Position numbers and translations under genes: made by a program. From the NCBI GenBank assembly GCA_902651635.1, contig CACRSC010000063.1:108566-172565 (forward strand): 64,000 nucleotides of DNA, in the 5' to 3' direction. The notes under the pieces are model-generated. The model saw only the letters and a program-made list of their open reading frames with translations. It was not told the DNA's origin and ran no database searches. Below are positions 31,874 through 43,499 of the stretch, one piece after another (the stretch's first letter is position 1; every line of letters starts with the position of its first letter). Origin of the DNA: Mastigamoeba balamuthi. Taxonomy: Eukaryota > Evosea > Mastigamoebida > Mastigamoebidae.

Positions 31874-33203
31874 GGTTGCTGTGGCTCGGGCGGGGATATA
31901 AATGGCTGGTCACTCGATGCAGCAAAATAAAACTATGCGAAATACTCGATATTTCCGCCAAGATTTTTTCCTGTGCATTGGCTCTTTGTGCTGCTGCGTG
32001 TGCGTCACGCCCCCCCCTTTTTTTGTTTCTCCGCGCCAGGCGGCGCGTCTTGTCTCAGTGTGTCGGCGCGTTGTTCGGGGCCGGGCGGCGTGTCGTTCTC
32101 TTTGTCGATAAATGCGATTTGTGTCTAACACCTTTTTTGATGATTTGGTGTTCCGTTGGTCCTCCCTCCGTATTTGACCTCAACACAGGGACCACAACGT
32201 GGTTGTACGTTCGCCTCCTTCTCCATCGCGGTGCGTTCGCTTTCCCCCCTGCCGCCCACATTTTTCGCCGAGTTTGTTGTTGTTGTCGGTTCTTTTGTTG
32301 TGTTGTGCTGTGTGCTTGTGTGTCTGTGATGAGGGAAGCACCACAGGGCCCCCAGCGGCGCACAGCGTACCAGCGCGGGGAGAGCGAGACAGAGCGGGGG
32401 CAAGCCCTGGTGCGCAGCCGGGCCAGCAGAGGGGCCTCAGTCGCGTGCCGATGCGGATGACATAGCACCTCGGGCGAGCGGAGAGCCCCTCAGCGGGCCC
32501 CGCGATGAGCCCCAAAGTTTTCAATCTGAGGGCCCAGAGCGCCTCTGTGGCCCCTCTGGTGGCCCCGCCCCCTGCCGCACCAGCGCAATGCCCGCACCAT
32601 CTCGCTCTCCCCCCTGCGTGCGACCATCGCCGACAAATCACCAGCCAAGGGGCCTTTCTCTCCCCCCCCCCGAGTGGTGTGTGCTGCCGAGGCTGGTGGG
32701 AGGACGGAGTGGGGCAGCGCGGGGCAGAGAGAGACCCGATGATAGACAGAAACGAACAGATTGATTATCCCGCGCTTGCGCGCCCCTTCCTGTGGGCGCC
32801 CTGCCGCGTGCGGACATGCTCGCAAAGCACAATCTGATGGGCCTCCTCTGTCTCGCGCAGCCGCCGTCTCTGTCCCCCTCCCATCTCGCGCACACCTTCC
32901 CTGCTGAGACACACAGCGCACACTGCTTGCTGCGAGCCTCCCTCCTATTCTCGCTCCTCAGAATTGTGACGTGTTCTGACGGGGGCACACGCGCACTACA
33001 GGTCAGACCCGCTTGAAGTCCAGAGCTGAGCCGGCACCATCGCTCCTCCCAACGCAGCGCCCCCCAAAGCAACAACGTATCCTGGCCCCACCCTGTGGTC
33101 ACCGAGCGAGGCTGCTGTTGTCTGGCCCTGGGCTGCCCCCCTGTCGATCCAATTCAGCCCCCAGAATCTTATCCTGAGGGCAACGGCAGCCGCTATCCGG
33201 GGG
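31874..33203. other. Intergenic region, no gene supported
   Basis: A divergent interval between the ZZ-MIB gene (minus) and the F-box gene (plus). It contains T- and C-rich tracts and long open frames on both strands, but these have no consistent phase, start or domain and look like G+C-driven chance frames. Promoters for both neighbours should lie here. Confidence 0.5.
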
Positions 33204-35100
33204 ATGGAGAGCGAGACGCTGTTCGGGCTGCTGCCCCAGGAGCTCGCGGTCGACCGCGTCCTCGCGATTGTGGACGTGCGGTCGCTGCTGAGCGCCGCCG
33301 CGACGTGCCGCCAGCTGCGCCGCCTCTGCCGCGCGTGCCTCGCCGCCGTCCACTTGGCGCGCCTGAGCCTCTGGTGGGCCGACGACGCCGTCGCGGGCGT
33401 CGCGCGCCACCCGGCCGTCGGCACCTCCTCCACCGAAATCGCGCTCCTCCCCGAGGTCCGCCTCGCCCCGTGCCCCGCCCTCAGCGACCCGGCGTGCCAG
33501 GCCCTCACCGAAATCGGTGCGAAAACGCCGCCGTTTCCCGTTAAACGCGCTGCAAATTCCGTACGGTGGCCCTACTGTGGTTACGAGCGCAGCAACAAAA
33601 CCGCCAGTGCGAAGGGCCAGGGGGACTCTGCGATCGTTCAGCAGCCCCACGTACGCCGAGCTGCCGGCCCCCGTGCTGTGCGCGCTGAGCTCGTGCGCCC
33701 TGCTCGAGCGCGTGTGCCTGAACGCGGGCAGGCGCTCGCGAGAGGAGGCCTGCGACCTCGCCCGCGCCTGCGGGGCGACGCTGAGCGAGGTCGCGCTCTC
33801 CTGGGGCGACGCAGGCGACGAGGCCGCCGCCTGCGCCCGCGACTTCGTGCGGGGGCTCGCGGAGGCGGCCTCGCGTGCGGGCGGCAGGCTGGAGCGGCTC
33901 GCGTCCCTCGAGGTCTCGGGCCTGCGGGCTGCGGACCTCATCAGCGCGCTGCACAGCAGCCCTGAGCGTCCGGCGCTCCCGGGGCTGACGACGCTGCTGG
34001 GCGTGCGCGTGGACGGGGCCCAGCGGCGCGCCCAGGTGGCCGCGATCGCCGCCATGTGCCCGGGCCTGCGCGTGCTGGGCACGGACGACGACACGTGGCC
34101 CGGCTGCGCGGAGCTCGAGCTCATCGGGCGCCTCGACCGCGCAGAGGTCACGTGCGCCAGCGACGCCGAGGCCGAGGCGCTGCGGAGGGCCCGCGGGGCG
34201 CTGGCCCTGACGGACCTCGCGGCCCACGGCGACCAGCGCTGCGCGCTCTCGTGCGAGCTGCTGCGCGCGCTGCCGCGCCTCACGTCGCTCGAGCTGTTCG
34301 GCGTCGCGCTCGCCGAGGCCACGTGCAGGGCCGTCGCGGACCTCGCGGAGCTCCAGCACCTCACGCTCAAGGCGTGCAGTGCGCTCGAGGGGGCCGACGT
34401 CGCCCGCGGGCTGCGGCCGGCCAAGTGCCGCCTCATATCGCTGAGCTTCCGCTCGTCGCCCGGCCTCCTGCCGCCGCTGCTGCAGTCGCCCATGTGCTCG
34501 GCCCTGCGCCACCTGTGCGTGTGGTCCTCCAGCGGCGCTCTGTGCCGCTCCGGGTGGCTGGGGGCGCAGGGCAGCGGCCTGGAGACCGCGTGCCTGGGCG
34601 ACCTCGACGGCGACGACGTGGAGGCGCTCTACGCGGCGGCCCCTGCGTGCCGCGCGCTCCGCAGGCTCGAGCTCGACGTCGAGACCGTCCAGTGGGGCCT
34701 CCTCTCGCTGCCGCTCGGCACGCGCGAGGAGTGCAGCGTCGCCCTCAAGGTGCCCAGCTGGCTCAACGCCGAGGCGGTGGTGACGCTGCAGAACGTGCTC
34801 TCGCAGGCCCGCGAGCTCGAGTTCACCGTCGTCGACGCGGGCGACTACGTGCCCAAGACCCTGGGGCTGCTGTGCCTCGCCCGGAGGCTCTGCAAGCTGC
34901 GCCTGAACTCGTACGGGGGCACCGTGCCCGTGCTGTTCCTGCTGGGCGACAAGTTCGCCCGCGTGAGGCCCAAGGGGCTCGTGGCGGTCGAGGTGATGTC
35001 CATCAACGGCAGCCTCAGCTATGAGGACGCACGCAGAGTGCGAAGACACTTCCACGCAGCCGTTCCGGACATGCAACTGAGTTTCTACAGCATACAATAG
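33204..35100 (+). CDS. F-box/leucine-rich-repeat-like protein
   Basis: Exon 1 (33204-33516) and exon 2 (33608-35100) are joined in phase 1 by a 91-nt intron; 601 residues. The N-terminus (residues about 5-50) fits an F-box: LFGLLPQELAVDRVLAIVDV, then SLLSAAATCRQLRRLCRA. The rest is a series of irregular leucine-rich repeats such as LPRLTSLELFGVAL, LAELQHLTLKACSAL and CRALRRLELDVE. F-box/LRR proteins are substrate receptors of SCF ubiquitin ligases: the F-box binds Skp1 and the repeats bind the target. Target unknown. The F-box is short and divergent, so Skp1 binding is inferred. The gene ends 80 bp before tRNA-Ser copy 4. Confidence 0.75.
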
Positions 35101-35180
35101 CAACAGAATTCACTTTTCCAATCCAGCTGGCTAGTTCCATTCCAATTCCTCCATCCTTGTCATACTCTTCAAAAAGATTT

Positions 35181-35262
35181 CGACTTGGGGAGGACTCGAA
35201 CCTCCGCTCCACAAGGGAAACGCATTAGCAGTGCGCCGCCTTAACCACTCGGCCACCAAGTC
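35181..35262 (-). tRNA. tRNA-Ser(GCT), copy 4
   Basis: Identical 82-nt tRNA-Ser(GCT) on the minus strand. The T-run after the 3' end (AATCTTTTTG) can terminate transcription. It marks the sharp change from the G+C-rich F-box gene to the second A+T-rich island. Confidence 0.97.
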
Positions 35263-36666
35263 ACTACATGGTTTTTCTTTCTTTGCACGAACTGCCTGAC
35301 GTCACGACATCAATCAAACGTTTGTATGCACTTCGGACACACCATACATGAGGTCTTGCGGGACCAGTGTGTGAAGGCAGCCTACAGGTTTTCTTTCAAG
35401 AAGTTTTATTTCTTGTTTGTTGTTGAACCCAATGTAAGTCACTTTTTGAGGCTGTTCAATTCCTTAAATATTAATATTACTCAAAATTCCTTTCAGAAAC
35501 TGTTTGTGATGAGTTTTAAAGTCCTTGATAATACATGGGAATTCAATGAAGCTCAGATCATTATCTGTAAGTAAGTCCTAATATATTTCTAACACAGATG
35601 GATCTTAGCCTTCTTAAAACTTGTAGAAGCCCAGTCAGAGCCTGTGTTTCTTGTAGCTGGTCATTTGAAAGCTGTCTTAGAATGTTCACAAGACTGCTCT
35701 TTGAGAAGAGCAAGCATGTTGTAATGAATAACAATATGCTTCAGAAGAATAAGATCATAGAGAGTACATTTCATGAAATTAATATATAAAGTAATATTAA
35801 CAGGTGATTTTGATCAGGCAGAAAACGTGACTGAAGTGAAGGTGAAAACAGAGGCAGAACACAGTGAAGTCAGAGCTGCAGCTATAGCAGAGAGAAGCAA
35901 GCTCTTGATGTTCTTATTGATAACCATACAATGCTCTTTGGTATGTACATAAAAATTCTTCAGAACTGTAGTTAAGTGTTTATACACTAAAGATGTATTA
36001 ATAATAGCTTTCAGAACATTGTGGGAACATGTCTCTCTGAGTTGGCAGTTTAATCACAAACTAGTAAAAAGAAGATATTCACTTTCAGTTTAAATTTTAT
36101 TTTATTATGCCAGCAGAGTTATCATCAGAGTGACCTTACTGAACGCAATTTCACTTATAAGGCTAATTGCAATTGACCAGAAGGTCAACTATCTTCCAGT
36201 AATATGACCTCTTTGGCTCTAAGAGCATTAAATAACTATCAGCACTTTCAGCACTTCTAGGTTCTTCGAATGGCTTCTGGCTTATGGAAATTCGAAATTC
36301 AATAAGTCTCTGAATGAAATCTAGTGAGGCAAATGTAATGAGTTATCCTCTCAATAGAAATGAGAAAGGAAAGGAAAGTTCAGAAGAATGATGAAAGAAA
36401 GAGGAATATTAATAGAAACGGATAAAGAAACTGTAAGAAAATGGCAAAAGGGCATAAGGAGAGAAGCTCTTTCATTCAATTTTATATTAAGCAGAAGCAA
36501 GAAATGAAGAGGAAAGGAAGATTATAGAAGAAGGAATAACCACAGAGATAGTTCAGCTCTACAGGGCATTACTGCTGCTGAACTGATCAGGACATGTCCG
36601 TAGAGGACACCCTGCAGTTCACAGAACGTTGCGCGCGCACATACACAATCATAAGAAAAATTATTT
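35263..36666. other. Second A+T-rich island between tRNA-Ser copies 4 and 5
   Basis: 1.4 kb of strongly A+T-rich DNA with purine-rich stretches (35860-36540). Open frames are short and carry no recognisable domain. It lies exactly between two identical tRNA-Ser genes in the same orientation. I see no LTR, terminal repeat or transposase. Confidence 0.6.
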
Positions 36667-36748
36667 CGACTTGGGGAGGACTCGAACCTCCGCTCCACAA
36701 GGGAAACGCATTAGCAGTGCGCCGCCTTAACCACTCGGCCACCAAGTC
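36667..36748 (-). tRNA. tRNA-Ser(GCT), copy 5
   Basis: Identical 82-nt tRNA-Ser(GCT) on the minus strand, with a T-rich 3' flank (ATAATTTTTC). It is the right border of the second A+T-rich island; composition rises again to its right. Confidence 0.97.
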
Positions 36749-37452
36749 ATTACACAACATTCCTGTTCCTCGTCTTTGTAATGATCATGCCCAATATTCA
36801 CTCTCCTCATCCCTCCGTATTGTTCTTCGCTTGGTGATTTGTCTCCTTTGTCAGATCACCTGGCAGTCAGGTATTCTCAACGCACCACCCCTTGCCGAAT
36901 CCACGGGTTTTCACACTCAGTATCGGACCCGTGCACAAACTTATCCGATGATGTTTGCGACGTCATAGTTACACACTTGTCACCGGATCAAAATAACATG
37001 CCAGAAAAAGACATTCCTCCGATCCCTTTTTCTGCTCCTCATCTACTGCGGCTCCCGTCCCAATCGAGCCAGTGCGGCCGTTGCACCGCGTCCAGCCCTC
37101 TGAAGGCGGGCCAACAATAAAAGGTCTTCCCCTTTGCGGGATTGCGTTGTCCAGGGAGGTGCAATCTGCAATCTTTTCCGGCATGCTTGCTTTTGCACCC
37201 GAGATCGACATTCATTTTGAGTATCGGAGACGCCATCCCCCGGGCCCAACGACTCGACGGAGAGCAGCCACGAGCTATTACACTGCAACTGACGTGCTTG
37301 CAATACAATCGACTGAGTATGTGCACCAGAGTGGAACAGTCTGATGATGCAATCGGGCACAATTGGTTGATGTATCGCACGTTTTCAAAAAGCCCTCTCA
37401 CCAGTCGTCCTTCATTTCAAAAAGCACCAAGCTCAACACGAGCACCTGCACA
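36749..37452. other. Upstream region of the first MFS gene
   Basis: About 700 bp of mixed composition between tRNA copy 5 and the first transporter. No gene is supported; it should contain that gene's promoter. Confidence 0.45.
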
Positions 37453-39370
37453 ATGGCTTTCCAACAGGACGCACAAAATATCGCGAAGGAGCAGCGCTGC
37501 GAGGGAGTGGGCGCTCGGACGCAAGGCGACGCTGCCGGCTCGTCGTCGCAGGACCAATGTACTTGCGGTGACGGCGCAGCGCCAGATCCTCCTCCGGACT
37601 GCGCGGCGCAGGAGAGTCCCGGCCCCTCGAAGGAGGCAGCCCCGGAGGAGCAGCACCTATCCCTGCGCAACAAGCTGCTGCTGGTGGAGATGCTGCTGCT
37701 GACGCTCAGGTGCTTATTGGTTGCACCTCGTCCCGACAATTGTTCTCAAAACGCGCAAACCCAAACCCAAACCGCAGTGTGATGGCGACGGAGATGACGG
37801 TGTCGCCGGCGCTGCCGCGGATCTCGGTGCAGTACCCGGAGTACCAGAGCTGGGTGCCGTGGACGCTGGCGGCCTACAACGTCGTGGGCTCTGTGTGGAC
37901 GCCCATCGCGGGGTCGCTGGGGGACATCTTCGGGGTCAAGTGGATCACGCTGGTGTCGCTGTGCATCTACCTCGTCGGCCAGATCGGCTGCGCGCTGAGC
38001 AGGAACATCTTCGTGCTGATCGCGTTCCGGGCCGTGCAGGGCGTGGGCATGGGCATCTTCGTGCTGTGCTTCACGGCCATCAAGAAGACGTTCCCGCCGC
38101 GGTGGGTGCCGCTGGCGCTGGGGGTGGTGTCGGGGATGTTCTCGGTGGGGACGTCGTTCGGGTTCGTGGGGGGCGCGGGGTTCATCAAGCTGCTGGAGCA
38201 CACGCGGTGGGAGTACGTCTTCCTCTTCTACGTGCCCTTCCTGCTCGTCGTCATCGTCGCCTTCTACTTCACCATGCCCGACGTCAAGCGCGACCCCACC
38301 CGCAGGGTCGACTTTGTCGGCGCCGCCCTCCTCGGCGTCGGCGTCACCGCCCTCCTCGTCGGCCTCACGCTCAGCGACACCCGCGGCTGGAGGGACGGCG
38401 CCGTCCTGGGCCTCGTCGTCGGCGGCGCCGTCGTCATGGCCGCCTTCCTGGCCGCCGAGTTCTTCATCAAAGACCCCATGGTCGACGTCTCCCTCCTCTT
38501 CACCCGCGACATCCTCACCATCGGCTGCGTCGTCATGCTCGTCGGCTTTGCGCTGTTCAGCACCTTCCAGACGCTGCCCTTCCTCTACCAGTTCAAGCTC
38601 GGCTACACCGACCCCGTCGCCGTCGGCCTCCTCATGCTCCCCTTCGGCCTCGCCCAGCTCCCCGTCGCCCCCGTCGCCGCCATCGTCGGCAGGCGCCACG
38701 GCTTCTACGTCGTCATCACCGTCGCCCTCACCTTCATGACCATCGGCTACGGCCTCTACATCAAGTTCAACAACACCGTCACCCAGGCCACCCTCATCAA
38801 CATCCGTGCGCGCCCCGCCGTCTCCTCCATCGTCCCATCGTCACCGCTTGCCCCGCTCTGCTGACTCGTGCGGGCGGCTCTCTCGGGCCAGTGTGCGGCG
38901 CCTCGATGGGCGGCGTGACCGTGTCGATCCTCAACGTCGTCTCGGAGCACACCACCCCGCAGCAGTTCGGCAGCGCCTCGGGCACCAACATGCTGATGCG
39001 CATCATCGGGGCTGCCGTCGGGCCCATCGTCGTCAACCTCATCCTCTTCAGGAACTCCGTCACGCGCTGGCGCGAGGCCGCGGACACCAGCGGCAGCAGC
39101 GCTGTCTCTGGCTCGGACGGCCCTGCCGCCGGGCAGTCGTACCAGGTGCCCGTGCAGGAGGGCTACCGAGACAGCTTCATGGCCATCTGCGCGGCGTCGG
39201 CAGCGGCGCTGATGGGGTGCCAGGTCCTCAGCCACAAGTTCAAGTCGTGCCAGAGGGCCCCGCGCAGCATCGAGAAAGGAGAGGGCGGGAACGCCATCGA
39301 CTCGGTGACCGTCGTCACGGTGTGCAAGGTTGAGCTCGACGACACAAGCGTTCAGCAAGCCGCCAAGTGA
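37453..39370 (+). CDS. DHA2-type major facilitator transporter, copy 1
   Basis: Exons 37453-37709, 37778-38805 and 38892-39370 give 587 residues. A hydrophilic N-terminus (~75 residues) ends at the start of the first helix (LLLVEMLLLTL); the first intron splits that helix. The MFS core is plain: SPALPRISVQYPEYQSWVPW, the motif-A-like GSLGDIFGVKW, FRAVQGVGMGIF (motif B-like Arg and Gly-rich helix), WEYVFLFYVPF, and further helices consistent with the 14-helix drug:H+ antiporter-2 group. The C-terminal exon holds a helix pair and a basic tail. Members export drugs or organic ions with proton exchange; the substrate here is unknown. Exon 2 is 1028 nt in this and the two other complete copies, and intron phases (2 and 1) are the same. 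Confidence 0.88.
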
Positions 39371-39822
39371 CACGCAGCGTGCCTTGTGTCAGGCAAGGAA
39401 ATGAGTTCAGCGCACATCACAGTGTTCAGAACATCACATTTTCCAACAACGCGGTCGAATGCGAGAGCCACCAACTGCATAATATCGACATTGCCGCGTT
39501 TAACACACGATGCTTTACCAGTGATGTCATGGGGGGACGCTGGGGCTCAGGAGGAGGGGTTGTTGCGCGCCCCGTAATCGGAGGAAGAGATACGGTAGAA
39601 GAGTGCGAAGCAGATGGATCTACCCTTTTTTTGGGCATTGACTAACAGTGCGATAAGGGCGGATTGTCCACGGAGAAAGAAATCAGGCGGGTGCATGGTG
39701 TTGCACCTCGTCCGCCACAATTTGTCCGAAATAATCCAACAGTGATGACATTTGAGACCCGACATCCGCGCATCTCCACACCAGAACGCAACAAATCCCA
39801 AGAGGACACACAGCCAAGCCCC
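39371..39822. other. Spacer between MFS copies 1 and 2
   Basis: About 450 bp with no supported gene. The frame of MFS copy 2 remains open upstream to an ATG at 39745, so the 5' part of this spacer may be leader or N-terminal coding sequence. A stretch near 39700 (TTGCACCTCGTCC) resembles one in the first intron of MFS copy 1. Confidence 0.45.
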
Positions 39823-41627
39823 ATGGCCTCTCTCAACAACAGCAAAGACACGCGCCTTACCGAGTATCCCAACGGCGCGGACCAGAGCAGCGGTTCGCTG
39901 TCCAAGTCCACTTCTCCCACAAAACTCGGCGACATAAAGCAGTCTCCACACGAGAATGGCGACGAGAAGCTGAGCACGCGCAACAAGCTGCTGCTGCTCG
40001 AGATGCTTTTCCTGATGCTCAGGTACCAAACGCGCCACCACGATGCCCGACTGACTTCTCCTTCAGCGTTATGGCGACGGAGACGACGATCTCCCCTGCG
40101 CTGCCGAGGATCGCGGAGCAGTACCCCGAGCAGCAGAGCTGGGTGCCGTGGACCATGGCGGCCTACAACGTCGTCGGCTCGGTGTGGACGCCCATCGCGG
40201 GGTCGCTGGGCGACATCTTCGGCGTCAAGTGGATCACCCTCATCTCGCTGGCCATCTACATCGTCGGCCAAGTCGGCTGCGCCTTCAGCAGGCAAATCTT
40301 CCTGTTCATCGCGTTCAGGGCAGTCCAGGGCGTGGGCATGGGCATCTTCGTGCTCTGCTTCACCATCATCAAGAAGACGTTCCCGCCAAAGTACGTGCCC
40401 ATCTCGATGGGCGTCGTCTCGAGCATGTTCTCTGTGGGCGTCTCGTTCGGGCTCGTCGGGGGAGCGGCCATCATCAAGCTGCTCAAGCACACGAGGTGGG
40501 AGTACGTCTTCTTGGTGTACCTCCCAATCGTCGTGGTCCTCCTCATCGCCCTGTACTTCACGATACCCGACGTCGAGACGGACAAGTCTCGCAGGGTCGA
40601 CCTTGTTGGCGCTGCTCTCCTCGGCGTCGGTGTCACAGCCTTCCTGATAGGCATGACGTTGAGCGACACCCGAGGGTGGACCGACGGGGCGGTTCTCGGG
40701 CTGGTAATCGCCGGGGCTGCAATAATCGCCGTGTTCCTCGTGGTGGAGTGCGTAGTCAAGGACCCGATGGTCGACGTCGGGCTGCTCTTCACAAGGGATA
40801 TCGCAACCATCGGGCTCATTGCGTTTCTCGTGGGCTTCTCGGTGTTTGCCGCGTACCAAGTCATGCCGTTCATGTACCAGTACAAGTTGGGACACACAGA
40901 CCCGCTTATCATCGGCGCGCTGCTGCTGCCTATCGGTATTGCTCAGCTTCCAGTTGCCCCGTTGGCTGCGCAGTTGGGAAACCGCTTCGGGTTCTACAGC
41001 GTCATCAGCATCACGTTGGCACTGATGACGCTCAGCCTGGGCCTCTACATCGAGTTTACCGACAACACGGCTCAAGTGACCATCATCAATCTGTGTCAGT
41101 CCCTATCTCCTCCTTCTGAGTGTGCCCTACCATCACTCACTTGAAGCGGGGCAGTGCTGGGCGTTGCAGTGGGCGGCGTGATGATGGCGATGATGAACGT
41201 CGTCTCGGAGCACACGACCGCCGAGCAGTTTGGCAGCGCGTCGGGCACCAACATGCTGCTGCGCATCTTCGGGAGTGCCGTGGGCCCCATCGTCGTAAAC
41301 CTCATCCTCTTCAAGGACGCCGCCACCATCGCCAACCCCGAAGACGAGCACAGCCCCTCCGCCACCGGCGGCAGCAGCTCGGAGTTCGCCTCGCCGACGA
41401 CACTGCGGATCCCCACGGAGGAGGGCTACCGCAACAGCTTCACGGCCATCTGCGCCATCTCGGCCGCTGCGGTGCTGGCCAGCCAGCTCCTCAGCGGCAA
41501 GTTCAAAGCGTGCCGCAGGCCTCGGGCGCAGGCGCCCAAAGGCCAGGAGGAGAAGGGCGACTGCGAGATCGGCACTCTCTCGGTGGAGTCTGTATGCGAC
41601 GTCGAAGCACCCCCGCGCAGGGATTGA
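39823..41627 (+). CDS. DHA2-type major facilitator transporter, copy 2
   Basis: Exons 39823-40022, 40067-41094 and 41155-41627 give 566 residues; an in-frame ATG at 39745 would add 26. Features match copy 1: ETTISPALPRIAEQYPEQQS, GSLGDIFGVKWITLISL, FRAVQGVGMGIFVL, TRWEYVFLVYLPI and C-terminal SEHTTAEQFGSASGTNMLLR. The first intron is only 44 nt. It lies head-to-tail 450 bp downstream of copy 1 and is a tandem duplicate, but diverged more than copies 3 and 4 are from each other. Plasma-membrane or vacuolar proton-coupled export is inferred from family. Confidence 0.88.
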
Positions 41628-41893
41628 CGGTGTTCATAGCAGCAAAGCTGCAACATAGTTTACAAAGACGATGACCCGTAGCCGAGTCTGAAACATTGGA
41701 AAGATACCGATGCGCGCGCGCTCGTGCTGCACATAATCGGGGATCGCGTATGATCAGACTGATGTATGGAGCCAGTGAGTTCAGATGCAGAGGATCGGCG
41801 TTTGGATCGGCGTTTTTCTTGTGTGTGCATCTCACCGAAGAGCTGGGGAAATCCGTGTGCATTTCTTAACTTTTAGTCTCGTCAAAACTCGGT

Positions 41894-43076
41894 ATGGCAT
41901 CGCCTCTCCAGCTGCTTCTTGGCCTCGTGCTGCTCTGCGGAGCCGAGCGGCTGCACTTCGACGCTGGCGGGTCGTTCAAAATCGCCCAGTTCACAGGCAA
42001 CCAGCCATTTAACTGCCTCGGTTTTCAGAAACCCTGACGGTTTTCCAACAGACCTGCACTACGACTTCGGCGAGCTCGACGCCGAGGGACGACGCACTGA
42101 CGCCGTCCAGCGGGCGGTGCTCGACACGGAGCATCCGGATCTCGTCGTCGTGACGGGCGACGCGTTGAGCGGCACGGCCATGTCCAACTGTACGGGTGTT
42201 TCCCCACACCTTCCCTCGTCATGTTCAACTGAACGTGCACCGCTGTTCCCCCGAGACTCCGAGGCGCGCATCGCGTGGAGCAGGGCCTCTGCGGTGCTCC
42301 GCGAGAAGTCCTACAAGTGGGCCCTGACGTGCGGCGTTGCCCACTTGCTCGCTTTCTCCCGTTTTCGTTGACGACGACCCCTTTTTGTACCCCCAAGTTT
42401 CGGCAATCACGACGACGACGGCCCTGCGATCCGCAAGAGCGAGCTCGTGGAGCTGGACATGGCGCTGCCAGGGAGCCTCACGCAGAGGGGACCCGCCGGG
42501 ATACAGGGCCTGACCAACTACGTTCTCCCGGTGTTCGCTGCGCAGGAGGAGGTCGCCGGCGAGGCCCCCGCCGCCCTGCTGTGGGTCCTCGACGTGCAGC
42601 CGCACGACTGCGATGGCGTCCGGAGCAACGGCTGCGTCACGCGCGGCCAGGTCGAGTGGTTTCTCAACGAGTCGCGTGCCATCACCGCTCGGTACTCTCT
42701 GGTGCGCCCGCACGGACGGCCTGGGGGCTTCTGTTTGCCTCACATAATCCAACAGGACAAGCCGCTCTTCTCGTTCATGTTCTTCCACATACCCATCCCC
42801 GAGTTTGTCGACGTGTGGAACAACGAGGTGTGCTTCGGGTCGCGCGACGAGAACGTGGCGTGCCCCAGGGTCAACACGGGCGTCTACGAGGCCGCGTACA
42901 GCCAGGGTGTGCGCGGCATCTTCGTGGGCCACAACCACAGGAACGACTACTGCGGGGCCTTGCGCGAGAGGCCCACTCTCTCGCTCTGCTTCGGTCGCAA
43001 GACTGGGCACGGGTACTACAACCCCGAGTACGGAACAGATTTCTCCCCGCCATGTGTCAGAGGCCTCCCGTGGTGA
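41894..43076 (+). CDS. Secreted purple-acid-phosphatase-like metallophosphoesterase
   Basis: Five exons (41894-41996, 42052-42189, 42256-42316, 42398-42701, 42756-43076) give 308 residues. A signal peptide is seen (MASPLQLLLGLVLLCGA). Calcineurin-type metal motifs occur in order: FTDLHYD (DxH), VVVTGDALSG (GD), FGNHDDDG (GNHD), FFHIPIPEF (the His of the third loop) and FVGHNHRND (GHxH). These match plant/fungal PAP28/29-like enzymes that hydrolyse phosphate esters in the extracellular or vacuolar space. The two motif-bearing joints (FTD and FGNHD) arise only after splicing, which supports the exon model. Intron 1 uses a GC donor. The C-terminus is shorter than in typical family members and basic. 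Confidence 0.87.
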
Positions 43077-43499
43077 CGACGCCTCTCAACAGGTTTCCGA
43101 TGACGCACGGGGCGCGCATCATCGAAAGCTCGAGAACGGCGCGGTGACATGGAATACATGGATCCGGAGCGTGACAAGGATACCGATCGAGCAGATGAAG
43201 CACAGCCCCGTTGGCAGTAACCAACAGAACTGCTGGCACTGAGGGTCCCTACCACTCTCTCTCTCTCTCTCTTGGACATAAATACTCAACAACAGATCAC
43301 CGCCCGTGCCTATGAACGCGGAATGTGTGCTTCCGTGGGTCACCAGATTTCGCTCGGGGGTTTTAGTGAGCCGGGCGGCATTCGGCCACAGAGCCCGAAA
43401 AAGGGCCACTGCGAGCAAACGTAGTGAAGCGATTGGGTCCTCCACTATGTACAATTCTTGATTGGACCTTGAGGGGAAGGGGGGCTGGCTGGCGGCTTT
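43077..43499. other. Convergent intergenic region
   Basis: The phosphatase gene ends on the left and the armadillo gene (minus) ends on the right. A (CT)n microsatellite of about ten units is at 43253-43272. No gene is supported. Confidence 0.5.

Noticed and set aside
33099-35103. Two long minus-strand open frames opposite the F-box/LRR gene
   Set aside because: The plus strand shows the F-box and leucine-rich repeats; the opposite frames have chance-like composition caused by high G+C at third positions.
43253-43272. CT-dinucleotide repeat as a possible functional element
   Set aside because: A plain microsatellite in a convergent intergenic region with nothing around it to suggest function.
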